NCBI GenBank assembly: GCA_003427395.1
Contig: BFEA01000085.1
Coordinates: forward strand, 3,162,601-3,223,419
From: Chara braunii
Lineage: Eukaryota; Streptophyta; Charophyceae; Charales; Characeae
Direction of reading: 5' to 3'
Length of the DNA: 60,819 nt
Shown here: piece after piece, positions 21,600-32,824 of the stretch
Numbering within the stretch: the stretch's first letter is position 1
Layout: every line of letters starts with the position of its first letter
Notes under the pieces: generated by a model
What the model was told of the DNA's origin: nothing
The model's input: the letters and a program-made list of their open reading frames with translations, nothing else
Database searches by the model: none
Translations under genes and position numbers: made by a program

Positions 21600-22720
21600 T
21601 CTTTCTTCTCTGATAGGGGTGACCCATTTTGGGGGCCCGACAGTTGTTGAGGGCCCCTAGGTGTGCCCATTCCAGGCACACATTTTGGGGGCCCACGGCC
21701 ATTTCTCAGGCTGCAGGTTCAGATTTGAGCCAGCATTTATTATTTATTTATTTGCTGACTCGTTGTCTGTTCTATTTTTGTCTCCTTCAGGATGTCGTTT
21801 CGAACTTGCAGTTGTCCGAACAGACTTACGGTCTGTTCAGATCAAGGCCACGTTCTGGGCGCCTCCATTGCTGGCAGGCGTTTCCAGGCCAGGTTGGGGT
21901 TCGTCCGGTAGTGGACAGCCTGGATTGCACAGGACTTTTTCCTGCTACCTGGGCCGTTTTAGGCCAGGACCAGAGGACTTTTTCCCGCTACCTGGGCTGT
22001 GGATTGGCCTCATGGATCTCGCAGCCCAGATTGCAGGGCACGGGCACACCAGCCAGGCCCAGCGCTATAGATAGCTGGGCCAGTCCAGTTCCACACACAG
22101 TTGGAGAAGCTCACTTCCTGACCGACACACTTCTGTAGCAGCTCACAATACAGTGCTGCGGTTGGACTAGAGGTAGAGGTACGGGGGGAGGGAGAGAGAG
22201 GGGTTGAGGCGGTGGCCATACCTGCAGTGACGGAAGACGTACCTGGGTGCCATAGCTGGACTTCTCGCCAGCGACCTGCAATCTCTTCTTCTTCTCCTTC
22301 TTCGTCTTCTTCTTCTATCAGAGAGAGAGAGAGAGAGAGAGGTTATAGGCAGACGTTATATCGGGCTACGAGGCCCAGGACCTGATACGACATTATAGAG
22401 GCATACATTGATTGGACATTCGGCAGGGATATTTTTGGACTTCGCTATCATGATCTTGGTCTTCTCCCACACCTCCACCTTCGTCTTGCTTGTACTCCTT
22501 CATCTCATCCGTGGTTTGTCCCCATGTGCGTGTCCAAGGAGGGACATTTCTTCTGTGTGTGCGGTCCCTCCTCTCTCCCATGTGCGGTGTGTGATGGATG
22601 GAGTTGCGTTAGTATCTGACAGGTCAGGTCATATCTTTGCGTCTTCCGCTGATGTTGCATTGTCCATTTGAGTCCTTATCATCACTTCGCTGATCCTTGG
22701 CTCCATTTACATAATGGGTT
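21600..22720 (+). repeat. LTR-like sequence, family E
   Basis: It shares the layout of the element-C LTR family: a GGGCCC-rich first part, TACCTGGGTGCCATAGCTGG, a short GA tract (22320-22341), then a stem-loop with loop TTCTTCTGTGTGTG and TCTTCCGCTGATG. Borders are approximate and no target duplication was recognised. Confidence 0.45.
22538..22571 (+). promoter_or_regulatory. LTR stem-loop (family E copy)
   Basis: GGAGGGAC (22538-22545) pairs perfectly with GTCCCTCC (22564-22571). The stem bases differ from those of the element-C LTR while the loop keeps a CTTC-TGTGTG core. Confidence 0.5.
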
Positions 22721-23631
22721 AGGCTACATCAGTTCCTGGCTAAGTCATTGGCTCTCTCCCGGGTGTACTCCATTGATGCTTGCACAACCCTCTTCCTGCT
22801 AACTGAGGACACTAAGGGTGCTACGTACTTTGATCAGGTATCAAGGCTGCCCAAATTGCATGCTTCTCCAGTATATGTAGCCTTGGATAAGCTAGCTGTT
22901 ACTGAAAAACCATAGAAGGTCCCTACAGTCGGTTGTAGGCGCTCTCCAGTGTGAAATGCTCCTTCGATGCTTGTGTAGGCCTCTTCGAGTGCATCCTTCT
23001 TCCTGCTAAGCTAGGACATGTGCGATGATTTTTTCTTATTTTTTCTTTTGTTGTTATTATTATTAATTTTTGTGCGAGGATTCGAGTCCCTAGGCAATGT
23101 TGGTAAAGGCCATGCCCGCCTGAAGTGAATGTGGGCCTGCTAATATGCGCCCAAGCCTGAGTATGAGCCAATGTGGGCCGACCCCCAAATTTTGATGAGG
23201 CCGGAATATTGAACTTTTGCAGGCCCTGGTGGGCGCCAGACAGTTGATTCCCGCCAGTTTGTTACATGCGGCCTGCTCGCGAGCATCAGAGCATTCATGC
23301 ATTGCAGCAGTGCTGCCATTTTGGCCGCTGGTTAGCTGCTGGTGGAGGGTCTGAAGTGCGCTCACGGCTGCAGGTGGTGGGCGCTGCATGGGAGCAGCGC
23401 CATAGCCAAGCCTTCCAAAGCCGAGCTGAAGCTACAGGAAGCCAGTGGAGGTGGTGGTGGTCTTCGCCAGTGGAGGTGGTGGTGGTCTTCGTGGACTGTG
23501 GTTGGATGTGGGTGAAGCCAAGAATGGACGAGAGAGTGAGTGGGAGACAGATGTGAGAGCACGTACCTGGTCCTGGTGGAGGTCTACATGGTCAACATCT
23601 CTATGTACCTTGGTTGCTGCTGCTTGCTGTG
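22721..23631. other. Unclassified intronic sequence
   Basis: No gene recognised. A tandem GCCAGTGGAGGTGGTGGTGG pair lies at about 23440-23490. The 23200-23570 part has the GCGC-rich character of the LTR-like sequences but no clear ends. Confidence 0.4.
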
Positions 23632-24717
23632 TGTTATGATCCTGGCTATTTCTGAATTGCAAATTCAGAACGAAAGACTGCGGCACCCAATTGTGAAAGA
23701 AATGAAAGCACTTGCAAAGTGATAGACACCAAAGAAGAAGAAAGAAGCACACAGAAAGAAGAAAAAGGTGTACACCAGCAAGACCAATGACAAGTCCATG
23801 GCGTCCGTCTTCACCTTCCTCTCACATGTGACAGCAATGGCGGACTACTAAGAGCTTTGCCCTCCTGTGGAAAAGACAGCACAAAGCAGCTATGGTCGGC
23901 GGTCATCACGCCGCCATGCCTGACTCTGCCTCGAAGCTTCCTTGGTGCGGCACTACCCCAACTGGGGCCTTCCAGATGCAGCGCCTAACAAGGTGATGAA
24001 GATGGTGTCCACCATAGCCAGGTAGGTACCTCGCCACTCTCCTCCTTTGCCCCAGTCTCCCTCCTCCTCAAGCTGGGCTGCTCGCCATAGCCAGGCTGAG
24101 CGCCCAGCTCCTTCTCGTCCTCCCAGGCAGCACTCTGAGACCAGCGCCCGCTCAAGCAGTATGTTGCCCAACCTTGCAAACCACAAATGAGGAGCTAATT
24201 GCTCCTCCAGAAGATATAGCGGCCTACTTGCCTCTTGGGCGGTGTCTTCCAGGCGGCACGGCCTCCAAGCCTCCAGGGCACGGACTTCCAGGCCCTTTCG
24301 AAGGGAAACATCATTGCAGGCTCTGTACCTGCCTACCTCCAGCCTACCGCTACTGGGCCTCTAAAAATGCCAACTTTTTGTCTTCCTCTGCTTGGCCTCC
24401 AGTTCCCGACACATCTACCGCTACTTGAGTGGTACTGGCCTGCCTGCTACTTAGCGTTTTTTCCGCTGCAACTCTCAAAGTCACGGCCACAGTGTAAGTA
24501 CAGGCCCCGCGGGCCTCGCAACACACAAGTGCCCTGTCGGGCTCCACACACACTCAGGCAGACGTGCACTTAGACAGGCACAAGGACCAGCACACACGGA
24601 AACACACACACACTTAGACAACTCAGCACAACGCGGGAATCTCAGCAAGGCATACATTCCGGCAGCAAAACCCAGAAATCAGCAGTGTTCTCAGTGTGTT
24701 TGGCGCGATATAGTAGA
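23632..24717 (-). repeat. Inverted copy of the element B LTR
   Basis: Begins TGTTATGATCCTGGC and is the reverse complement of 32825-34168 in order. Shared blocks include CCCCAACTGGGG followed by AAGGTGATGAAGATGG, GCCACGGCC-type sequence, ACAAGTGCCCTG and CTCAGCAAGGCAT. The right border is approximate because the end near GTGTTTGG has decayed. No primer site follows it and no internal region is attached, so it is a solo LTR or a fragment. Confidence 0.75.
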
Positions 24718-25470
24718 TGTAAGATTGTAGTCTTGGTGCTGAGCTCCAATAGGGGAAAGAGCTTCGGGTACATTGTTGACGGTGGCAAGAGAGGGCTTTC
24801 ATTGACAATTAAGTTCCGCTGCTTTGGTTCTCCGTTGGTGTGATATCAGTGCATTTCTGCTTTCTGGACAGCTTACGACTTCGAGCCGCTCGGCTGGCTC
24901 CAGCGCATTAGCATATCGGTGCTGTGCCGTGCGATTCCACAGCAGTGTAAATTGCTATGGCGCTGGCAATGTAGGCGGCCCTGTGTCGAGATGGCATGCC
25001 TGGAAGGCTATGTGGTCACATTGGGATGTACGCTGGATGATGAGAGCTCTTTGACGTGTCATTTAAGCTGAGGAGGAATTGCATTGTATCATGGGTTGTG
25101 CCGAGGCAACGACTGGTCATCATAAATGCACGTCAGGTCAACTGGCGAGAAATCTTTGGTTGGGGCCAGCAGTATGAGGTATGTTGCTCCTTACCTTATT
25201 TTCCCTCCTCGTTGGTAAGGGAGTCCGGTCTTGAGAGTCTTCTCATCGTGAGGTGTTGTAAGCGCTCTACCTTGAGACTTGACACTCACCTGAAGGTCCG
25301 ACGGTCGCACTGTACGTGAGTTTGAATATAGTACAGACGGGGCTGGCCAGTCTTGCACTAACCTGGGGCACAAGGGTGGGCCGTGTGCACACTTTTAGAC
25401 ATAGCGCTGAAACCAGCGCTCACAGGACGACGACATCAAGAGACGATCAAGAAGGACTGAGGGGGAGGGA
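24718..25470. other. Unclassified intronic sequence
   Basis: I see no gene, domain or repeat of note in this stretch. Confidence 0.4.
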
Positions 25471-26285
25471 GATTCCAGTTGACAGTTTGATTGTTTGTTC
25501 GAGACTACTCAAGAAGTAGGAATATAATTGTTTGCAGGGGTCTGAACATACCTGCTGTTACCGCTTGACTATGTTCTGTTAAATCTGGACCGCATATTTA
25601 TTTTTATTTATCAAGCGATTGTATGGCGCGTTGCGGAAGGTCCCAACGAGGACTCTACTTCAGATAGCATGCCACATGTAGCTCATTTGTGAAGATGACA
25701 GTGAGGTTGAGACACTAGACCAGGATGAGGTCAGGATTACCTCTGTACAGGCACTTAATCGGCCGACCACTTGACGCCAGAGCCAGGTGAGGAAAGTTGA
25801 CAGTTCGATTGTTTGTTCGAGACTAGTCAAAAGTTGGAATAGAATTGTTTGCAGGGGTCTGAACATACCTGCTGTTACCGCTCGACTATGTCCTGTCAAA
25901 TCTGGACCGCATATTTATTTTGACTTATCAAGTGATTGTGTGGAGGGAAATTCCAGTTGACAGTTCGATTGTTTGTTCGAGGCTAGTCAAAAGTAGGAAT
26001 AGAATTGTTTGCAGGGGTCTGAACATACCTGCTGTTACCGCTTGACTACGTCCTGTTAGTGATAACTTAAATCTGGACAGCATATTTATTTTTATTTATC
26101 AAGCGATTGTGTGCCGCGTTGCGGTAGGTCCCAGCGAGGACTCTACTTCCGATAACATGCCACATGTAGCTCATTTGTGAAGATGACAGTGAGGTTGAGA
26201 CACTATACCAGGATGAGGTGAGGATTACCTCTCTACAGGCACTTAGTCGACCGACCACTTGACGTCAGAGCCAGGTGAGGAAAGG
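25471..26285. repeat. Three tandem units upstream of element B
   Basis: Unit 1 (about 25471-25796) and unit 3 (about 25951-26285) are full; unit 2 (25797-25950) is a half unit. Shared landmarks are TGACAGTTCGATTGTTTGTT, GCAGGGGTCTGAACATACCT, ATCTGGACCGCATATTTATT and CACATGTAGCTCATTTGTG. The array ends just before the degenerate gag region of element B and may be its 5' leader or a displaced LTR part. Confidence 0.85.
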
Positions 26286-29086
26286 AGACTATAAAGAGAA
26301 GCTAGGGAGAGGAGGCACTTGCAGATGTCGCAGGTAGCAGCAGCCAGAGAGGGCACTAGCAGCTGTAGCAGCAGCGCCCGTAGAGCCGAAGCTGAGGCAG
26401 CAATGGCTACCGTCTCTGCAATGTTCCATGCCTCTTCCCAGGCCTCTTCATCTGGTGTTAGTCAGGGTATATCTGAGCCTTTCACTAGTCAGTCTGTTGG
26501 CTTGCAGGACAGCTAGCAACAACCATTATCAGTTGAGGATTATAAGATCCAACAGACGAATGCCCTTCACACAGAGTTACAGCGTCAGATATACAAGAGG
26601 TAGAGGATAGAAGAGATGGAGCTAGAAGAAGTAAAAAAGAATAGAAGCTAGGGAGGTCAAACTAAAAAGGGTAGAAGTTATGGATGCAGAAGCACCTAAT
26701 GTGCGGGCACTTTGGTCGAGTTAGTGTGGCGGAAGTACAGGCCGTGCAGCAGGGAATGCTGGCCACATTGATAGCCGGTCAGAAATAGATTCTGGCTGCA
26801 CGAAGAGGCCCCAGGCCTGCGGCGAGGCCTGCGCAACCTACGATAGCTCCTCCTACAGCTGCTGGTCCTACCATGTCGGTGCAACCTATGAGAGGTCCCT
26901 TTACATCAGTACGACATAATTCCGGGAGACGTTTCATCAGTAGGTAGTAGTGGGCAGACTCCAGGACCCGCTTCATCGGTCCCCTTATCAACTGCTGCCG
27001 CAGTTACAGTGCAGCAGCCGGGGCAGCGGCCTGTCCAACAAGGTAGGAAACCTGTTCCACCCTTTCAGTCACTAGGGCAGCAGGCACCAGGGGCTGGTTC
27101 ATGAGTGCAAGACACACATCTAGAGAAGGGAGTAACCGTTGCTGCAGCAGGACAGACACAACCGGGGTTTTGACTCTTGGGCTAAAGCCAGGTGTCTTAA
27201 TCAGTTTCTATTGTTGGTGGGAGAGAGGAGGCAAGAAGGCCATAGGGCGAGGCTAGCTACTCACATGCAGGAAAACCTGGACTCAAGGAAGTACTGGTCA
27301 GTATGTGAGTTCACCAACATTTTAGGGGAAGCTTGTCGTGCTCCCGAGGTTGCTGTAAGATAACCTAGTTCTCTTGGATACTCACATGAGGTGCTTACAG
27401 TGTAGCAGCCGGGCCAGCGGCCTGTGCAACAGGGTAGGCAACCTGTTCCGTCCGTTCAGTCACCGGTGCAGCAGGCAGAAGGGGCTGGTCCATGATTGCA
27501 AGACATGTCTAGAGAAGGGAGTAACCGTTGCTGCAGCAAGGTTGTTAGTTGGGCTAGTACAGCAGGACAAACACAATCTTGGTTTTGTCTGTTGGGCTAA
27601 AGCCAGTCGTCTTGATCAGTTTTTGTTCTTGGTGGAAGAGAGGAGGCAAAAACCTGTACCGCCCGTTCAGTCACCGGTGCAGCAGGCAGAAGGGGCTGGT
27701 CCATGACGTGCAAGACACGTGTCTAGAGAAGGGAGTAACCGTTGCTGCACCAAGGTGGTTAGTTGGGCTAGTTCAGCAGGACAGACACAATCTTGGTTTT
27801 GTCTCTTGGGCTAAAGCCAGGTGTCTTGATCAGTTTTTGTTCTTGGTGGAAGAGGACGCAAGAACGGCATACGGCACGGCTAGCTACTCACATGCAGAAG
27901 AACTTAGACTCAAGGAAGTACAGGTCAGTATGCCAGTTCTCTTGCCTCACATGAGATCCTCACCAACTGAAGTAGAAAGGGAGACCACCTCGGTTGTGTA
28001 CGGTTCTTCTTCCTCTAATAGGTGGGGCTTGGACTTTGAGGCCGAGCTTAGTAACACAAGTCAGGGCCTGGATGATAGGCGAAAGAAGAAGCTACCCCAG
28101 GATTGAAAAAAGAATGACCTTGGGGACAGCGTGGGTCACCGGCTAGAAAGTTTTGAGGGAGGATTGCTGGCCATTTCAACAAGCAAAGCTAAGGCGACTA
28201 GCATGCAGGGATACAACCAGTCTAGGAGTCAAGCGGGGGATCCTACTTTGAAAGAGATTGTTTTTTAGGGGATGTGTGGATAGATGGACGTGCAAGGGGC
28301 ACCAACAAAGAGTGTGGCATGTATGGTCATACCAAGGGGTGGGGTCCAGGCAAGTATTGCGAGCACTTGGGAACGCATCCGGTTCATAGAATTTATAGCG
28401 GCTTTTGTGCAGGTTAAGTTGGTAGACAATCCCTCACCATCTCAAAAGAGAGCCACGGTTACTGACTCCCTGGTCACCCCGCATGCACATCTGGACGACT
28501 TGATGCACTGTCCAAGGGGTGTGTCTGAGTCCTTAGAGCAGCCAGAGAGGGAGTAGTGTAGAAGACCTGCTAGCTTCTTGGGTGACCACAGTTAAAGGTC
28601 CTGAGTGTCTGGTAGACATCAATGTAAGTGGTCGTGGGGCTCTCGCAGACATCCACACTACCGGGACTTCACTAATCGCGATTGTTTTGAGAAGACTGCA
28701 CTTTGGGCTAGGGCAGTGGCCAAGGAGATCTGTAGTATCTAGCTGAGCCAACACAAAAGCGCTAGTGTGTCGGGGCTACATGACCTGCTGGAGGTTGAAG
28801 AAGAAGCCGATGCAGAGGACCCCACTCTTGGTGACGACCAAGAACAGGACCCTGATACAACTTGTTCTTCGGCCCATGAGGCTGATGCAAACCACGAAGA
28901 AGAAAAATTTACTGCCTTCAAAAAGACTGACAATAAAAAGGGCTGAATCGGAGTGCAGGGAAGAACTATGTCCAACTTCCCAAGGGAGTCAAGATCCCAC
29001 CTAAACCGGAGGATACGACTACTAAAGCTTGAGTCGACCTTCGGATTACTAAAAATGATTGGCGGGGTAGACTCAAGAAGGGGCTA
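26286..29086 (+). pseudogene. Element B gag-like region
   Basis: Ala/Ser-rich, Gln-rich fragments such as AAMATVSAMFHASSQASSSG (near 26396-26455) are followed by about 2.5 kb in which frames change repeatedly. No Retrotrans_gag core is clear. An internal block is triplicated (27010-27940). Position before the zinc knuckle is the main reason for the gag call. Confidence 0.5.
27010..27940. repeat. Triplicated block inside the element B gag region
   Basis: Three units (from about 27010, 27402 and 27648) share AGAAGGGAGTAACCGTTGCT, TTGGGCTAAAGCCAG and GTTCTTGGTGGAAGAG or close variants. The GCTAGCTACTCACATGCAG end occurs only after units 1 and 3. Units are about 250-390 bp. Confidence 0.85.
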
Positions 29087-29128
29087 TGCCTGCATTGCCA
29101 AAAACCAAACCATAAGGTACAAGATTGT
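29087..29128 (+). pseudogene. Element B CCHC zinc knuckle
   Basis: Translating from 29087 gives CLHCQKPNHKVQDC, an exact Cys-x2-Cys-x4-His-x4-Cys knuckle, with basic residues before it (RGRLKKG). Such knuckles bind the element's RNA in the particle. It is in a different frame from the protease that follows, so at least one frameshift separates them. Confidence 0.85.
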
Positions 29129-29259
29129 TATAGGCTGCAGGGAAACCAGAACCGGGCATAAAGTCAATTTCAGCAAACTCTACAGCAGGGGAGACTGGAT
29201 CTGTTGCAAATCAGCAGTCCTCCCTTGAAGCCCAACCATCTGCTGAAGACAAGGCTGAG

Positions 29260-29800
29260 GTGAGTAATGTTTTGTATGTCGAGCCTTGGGAGGAGTCTGG
29301 GGCAGTCGACTTCCACTACCACTTGGAGCATTGGGCTGAGATGAAACAGCAGAGTGCCCAAGGGACCGTGAAGTTGATCTTCTTCAAACTTCTCATAAAC
29401 TACCGCTATCTTCATGCTTTGGTTGACTGTGGTGCTACGGCTAACTTCATGTCACCGCACGGGATACGCAAGGTGGGCTTGGGGATGAAGCAAGTGGCCT
29501 TGCAGAACCCTTACTGAACCTTTGCCGAACCCAACTTTGCAACAAAGAGGTTGTCTCTTCTAGGCATGCAGTCGAAGGTGTGCGCACTACCTTTGACAAA
29601 GGCAAAACTGTCACCCACACGTTAAACTTCTATGTCCTTGACAAGTGCCCCTTCGACGCTGTTCTTGGCTTGGGCTGGCTGCAGTCCCAATGTGAATGGA
29701 CCAAGTGGAAGGAGTTACTTTTCATGATCAAAGATGCACAAGGGAACGAGCTTCCCGTCCTCTTGGATAAGAAGCACGAATCCCCAGAGACTTTTCTGAA
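29260..29800 (+). pseudogene. Element B aspartic protease
   Basis: ALVDCGATANFMSPHGIRK holds the catalytic Asp in the usual D-C-G-A-T setting. The frame stops at 29515-29517. The C-terminal half with FDAVLGLGWLQSQC resumes at 29580 after a frame change. The enzyme would cut the polyprotein. Confidence 0.82.
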
Positions 29801-30142
29801 TGCTATGAAGTTCTGCAAGAAATGGCGCAAGCACAAGGAGGACGACCAATTGTATGTTGCCTTTGTTCGTCCTGCCCATGTGCCATCTACTTTTGTGGTT
29901 AATTCGGCTACTACTTCTAGTACTACTACTCCCGACACCTCTATTTCTCTACCCTCTAATGGTCCTAATGACCCTACTTCAGATTCAGCCGTCTCTATAC
30001 GCGACCTGATCTTGGTGATCCCTTTGCTGATCCTCCACCCCCTCCAGTTCCACCAGACATCCAAAACCTACTCGATCGGTTCCCAGAAGTTCTGGCCGAG
30101 CCACGTGGAGTCCCCACGCGATCGGTCCGACACACCATCGAG

Positions 30143-30850
30143 TTGGTCGAGGGTGCTATTCCTCCCAAGGGCTGTGTATACCGAATGGTGGACAAACGGT
30201 GGATCAAGCCTAGTGAGTCTGAATTTGGTGCTCCCGTCTTGTTTGTTCCAAAGAAGGGAGGCAAACTTCGCATGTGTATTGACTATCGCGGTCTAAACCA
30301 CATCACAAGAAAGAACGCCTATCCCTTGCCCCGCATAGATGACTTGCTTGACGCCGCATGTGGGTGCAAGGTGTTCTCCAAGATCGATCTGAAGTCTGGC
30401 TGCCACCAGATTGAAGTCGATCCTGCGGACCAGCACAAGACTGCGTTCAAAACACACGATGGGCTTTACGAGTTCACCGATGATATCCTAATCTTCAGCA
30501 AATCCATGGAGGAACACCTCAAGCACCTTGAGGAAGTGCTCACTATCCTCAAGAAGAAGCAACTCCATCTCAACCTAGAGAAATCTGAGTTTGGGTAGGA
30601 GAGCGTCATCTATCTTGGGCATTGGTTGTCTGCTGCAGGCCTGGAGCCTGAGGCAACCAAGGTTGAGGTCATACGCCATTGGCCTCAACCCTCAAACATT
30701 CGTGAACTGCGATCTTTTCCTGGCCACGCGTCATACTATCAGAAGTTTGTGCCCCGCTTCTCTATTGTTGCTCGTCCATTGCTGCGGTTGACCAGTAAAA
30801 ATGGTCCCTATTCTTGGGACGCCGCGGGCATGAATGCCTTCCAAGCTTTA
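30143..30850 (+). pseudogene. Element B reverse transcriptase with in-frame palm deletion
   Basis: Seen in order: VYRMVDKRWIKPSESEFGAP, LRMCIDYRGLN, VFSKIDLKSGCHQIEVD with the first catalytic Asp, then YEFT joined directly to DDILIFSKS at about 30475-30480. In the family about 33 residues including MPFGLTNAP and the Tyr-Leu of YLDD lie between these points. A clean in-frame deletion has removed part of the palm and half of the active site. A stop (30596-30598) follows in the same frame, then the connection region with RELRSFPGHASYYQKFV. Confidence 0.87.
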
Positions 30851-31300
30851 AAAGAAGCCTTGGTAAGTTACCCAGTACTCCGCATTGCAGATCCCAAACT
30901 GACGTTCGTCGTTACTACGGATGAGAGCCAGTATGGAATCAGCGCAGTGCTGCAGTAAGATGACGGCGATGGCTTGCGGCCGATCGAGTACTACAACAAA
31001 CACATGCCCAGCGTGAAGGTAGCCACTTCCACCTACATGCGCGAGCTTTATGCTTTGCGTATGGCGTTGGATCACTGGAAACACTATCTTTGGGAACGTC
31101 ACTTCAAAGTATTCTCGGATCATGAGACTCTGAAGTGGATCAAACAGCAAACTACCCTGTCCCCTACCTTGCGTCGCTGGTTCCATGAAATTGACATTTT
31201 CGATTTTGAGTCAAGACACAGAAAGGGCTGTTATAACCGAGTAGCTGATGCTTTGTCTCGCCACCCGGAGTACATGACTTGCCTTGTCAAATCCTACGAC
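30851..31300 (+). pseudogene. Element B RNase H
   Basis: In the same frame as the reverse transcriptase. VTTDESQYGISAVLQ holds the first Asp and is followed by a stop (30956-30958). After the stop come MRELYALRMALDHWKHYL (Glu), FKVFSDHETLKW (Asp) and NRVADALSRHPE (Asp). All four catalytic residues are present, so the stop is the main visible defect. Confidence 0.85.
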
Positions 31301-32703
31301 CTCCGGAAGAAACTGAAGGAGGAGCTCGTAGAGCACACCGCCAAGGATCCGAAGCTTGGTTCCATCCTTGAGTTGCTACGGTCTGACCCTAGCAGTCAAC
31401 CTGGTTTTCACGAGTATGGAGGACTGATTTTTCGTCGCTACGGGAACCACGACCGTTTGTGTGTGCCGAACCATGAGCCTCTCCGCACGCACTTTCTGGA
31501 TTTGGCTCATGGCCGGAGCGGACACTTCGGCATGGCGAAACCGCACACAAATTTGCTGAGACAGTTTGATTGGCCTGGCATGAAAGGGACTGCAGAAAAG
31601 TTTGTGGCTGAATGTCAAGTCTATCAACGAATTAAACCACGCAGACAAAAGCCGATGGGGCTATTCACACCCCTACCCATTCCCGATGGTCCCGGGGAGT
31701 CTGTCTCCATCGACTTCACCGACATGAGAAAGGAAAGTTAGAACGCCCAGTCACAGGTCATGGTGATTGTTGACCGATTCTCTAAGTTCCTCAACCGGAT
31801 CCCTTTGCCGCCTCACGCCCCAACAGAATAGTGATTCGTGAGTTCCAACAGAGGGACATTCTGCAGTTTGGAACCCCGAAGACTCTTGTGAGCGATCGGG
31901 GTCTGCGGTTCATTAGTACTGAATGGAAGGACTTCACGTCTCAACTGGGGATCAAGCTGTGTATGACATCTGGCCGACACCCCGAGGCCGACGGTTTGGC
32001 TGAGGAGATCAACCAGACTGTGTTTCAACTTCTTTGCGCTTTGATTATTACGGATCAGGAAGCATGGGATGAAGAGCTGTATTCCGTTAAGGGGTTATAC
32101 AACAACTCCCTATTCCCTGAGCAGCCAGTTGGTTTAACACCCGGCAGACCTGGCTTCAGGGCCAAGTATGATCGCTTGCTCAAAGTTGTCATTGCAGCTA
32201 TGACCAAGCGACAACACGTCATGATCCATCATGCGAACAAGAAGCGCCGACCGTCGGATATTCAGGTAGGAAGCTATGTGTGGGTCAAGATGTCTGAATT
32301 CTCAGAAGAAGAGGGAGTCTCACGCAAACTTCTCCCTCTCTATTATGGGCCCTGGGAAGTTTTGGATGTGAGTGGTGAAGATCACTTTGGCCCTTCGTAC
32401 GTCGTTGATGTGCCAGCCCATTTGCGCACATGCCCCGTGTTCCACGCATCCAAACTGTACCTCCACCGTGATGCTAGGACGTTCGATTATCGCGAAGAAA
32501 TGATCCCTCGCGCGATCAAAGGCGGGCATGAGGTAGACCGAATTAAACAGCACGTAGGGAGGGGATGCAACAGACAGTACCAGGTTCACTTTATGTATCA
32601 TCCGTTAGATGATCTGTACTGGATTTCCAAGCAAGAACTGCTACGCAGCGTACCACGCGTTGTTAAAGCCTACGAGCGACAAATCACCACTAACGCTGCT
32701 TAA
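31301..32703 (+). pseudogene. Element B integrase and chromodomain-like tail
   Basis: The zinc-binding part has AHGRSGHFG, but the second Cys of CxxC is Tyr (31622-31624, CQVYQRIK). The first Asp is in SIDFTD; a stop follows at 31739-31741. A frame change near 31826 leads to a 290-codon frame with TLVSDRGLRF (second Asp) and HPEADGLAEEINQT (catalytic Glu). Then come the GPWEVLDV and PVFHASKLY C-terminal module and GHEVDRIKQH with YWISKQELL of a chromodomain-like tail. The stop is at 32701-32703. Confidence 0.87.
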
Positions 32704-32809
32704 GATCTCTGCAAGGCTCACTGCAACAGAGTATTCAAGGAATCTCTTTGCTTTGCTTGCCTACGATGCGTTTGTCGAGACGAGTTACTCACTCGAAGGG
32801 ATCTCACTC

Positions 32810-32824
32810 TTGAGGGGGGAGTAG
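32810..32824 (+). promoter_or_regulatory. Polypurine tract of element B
   Basis: TTGAGGGGGGAGTAG lies directly before the 3' LTR start TGTGATGACCC. It is the expected plus-strand priming site. Confidence 0.75.
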
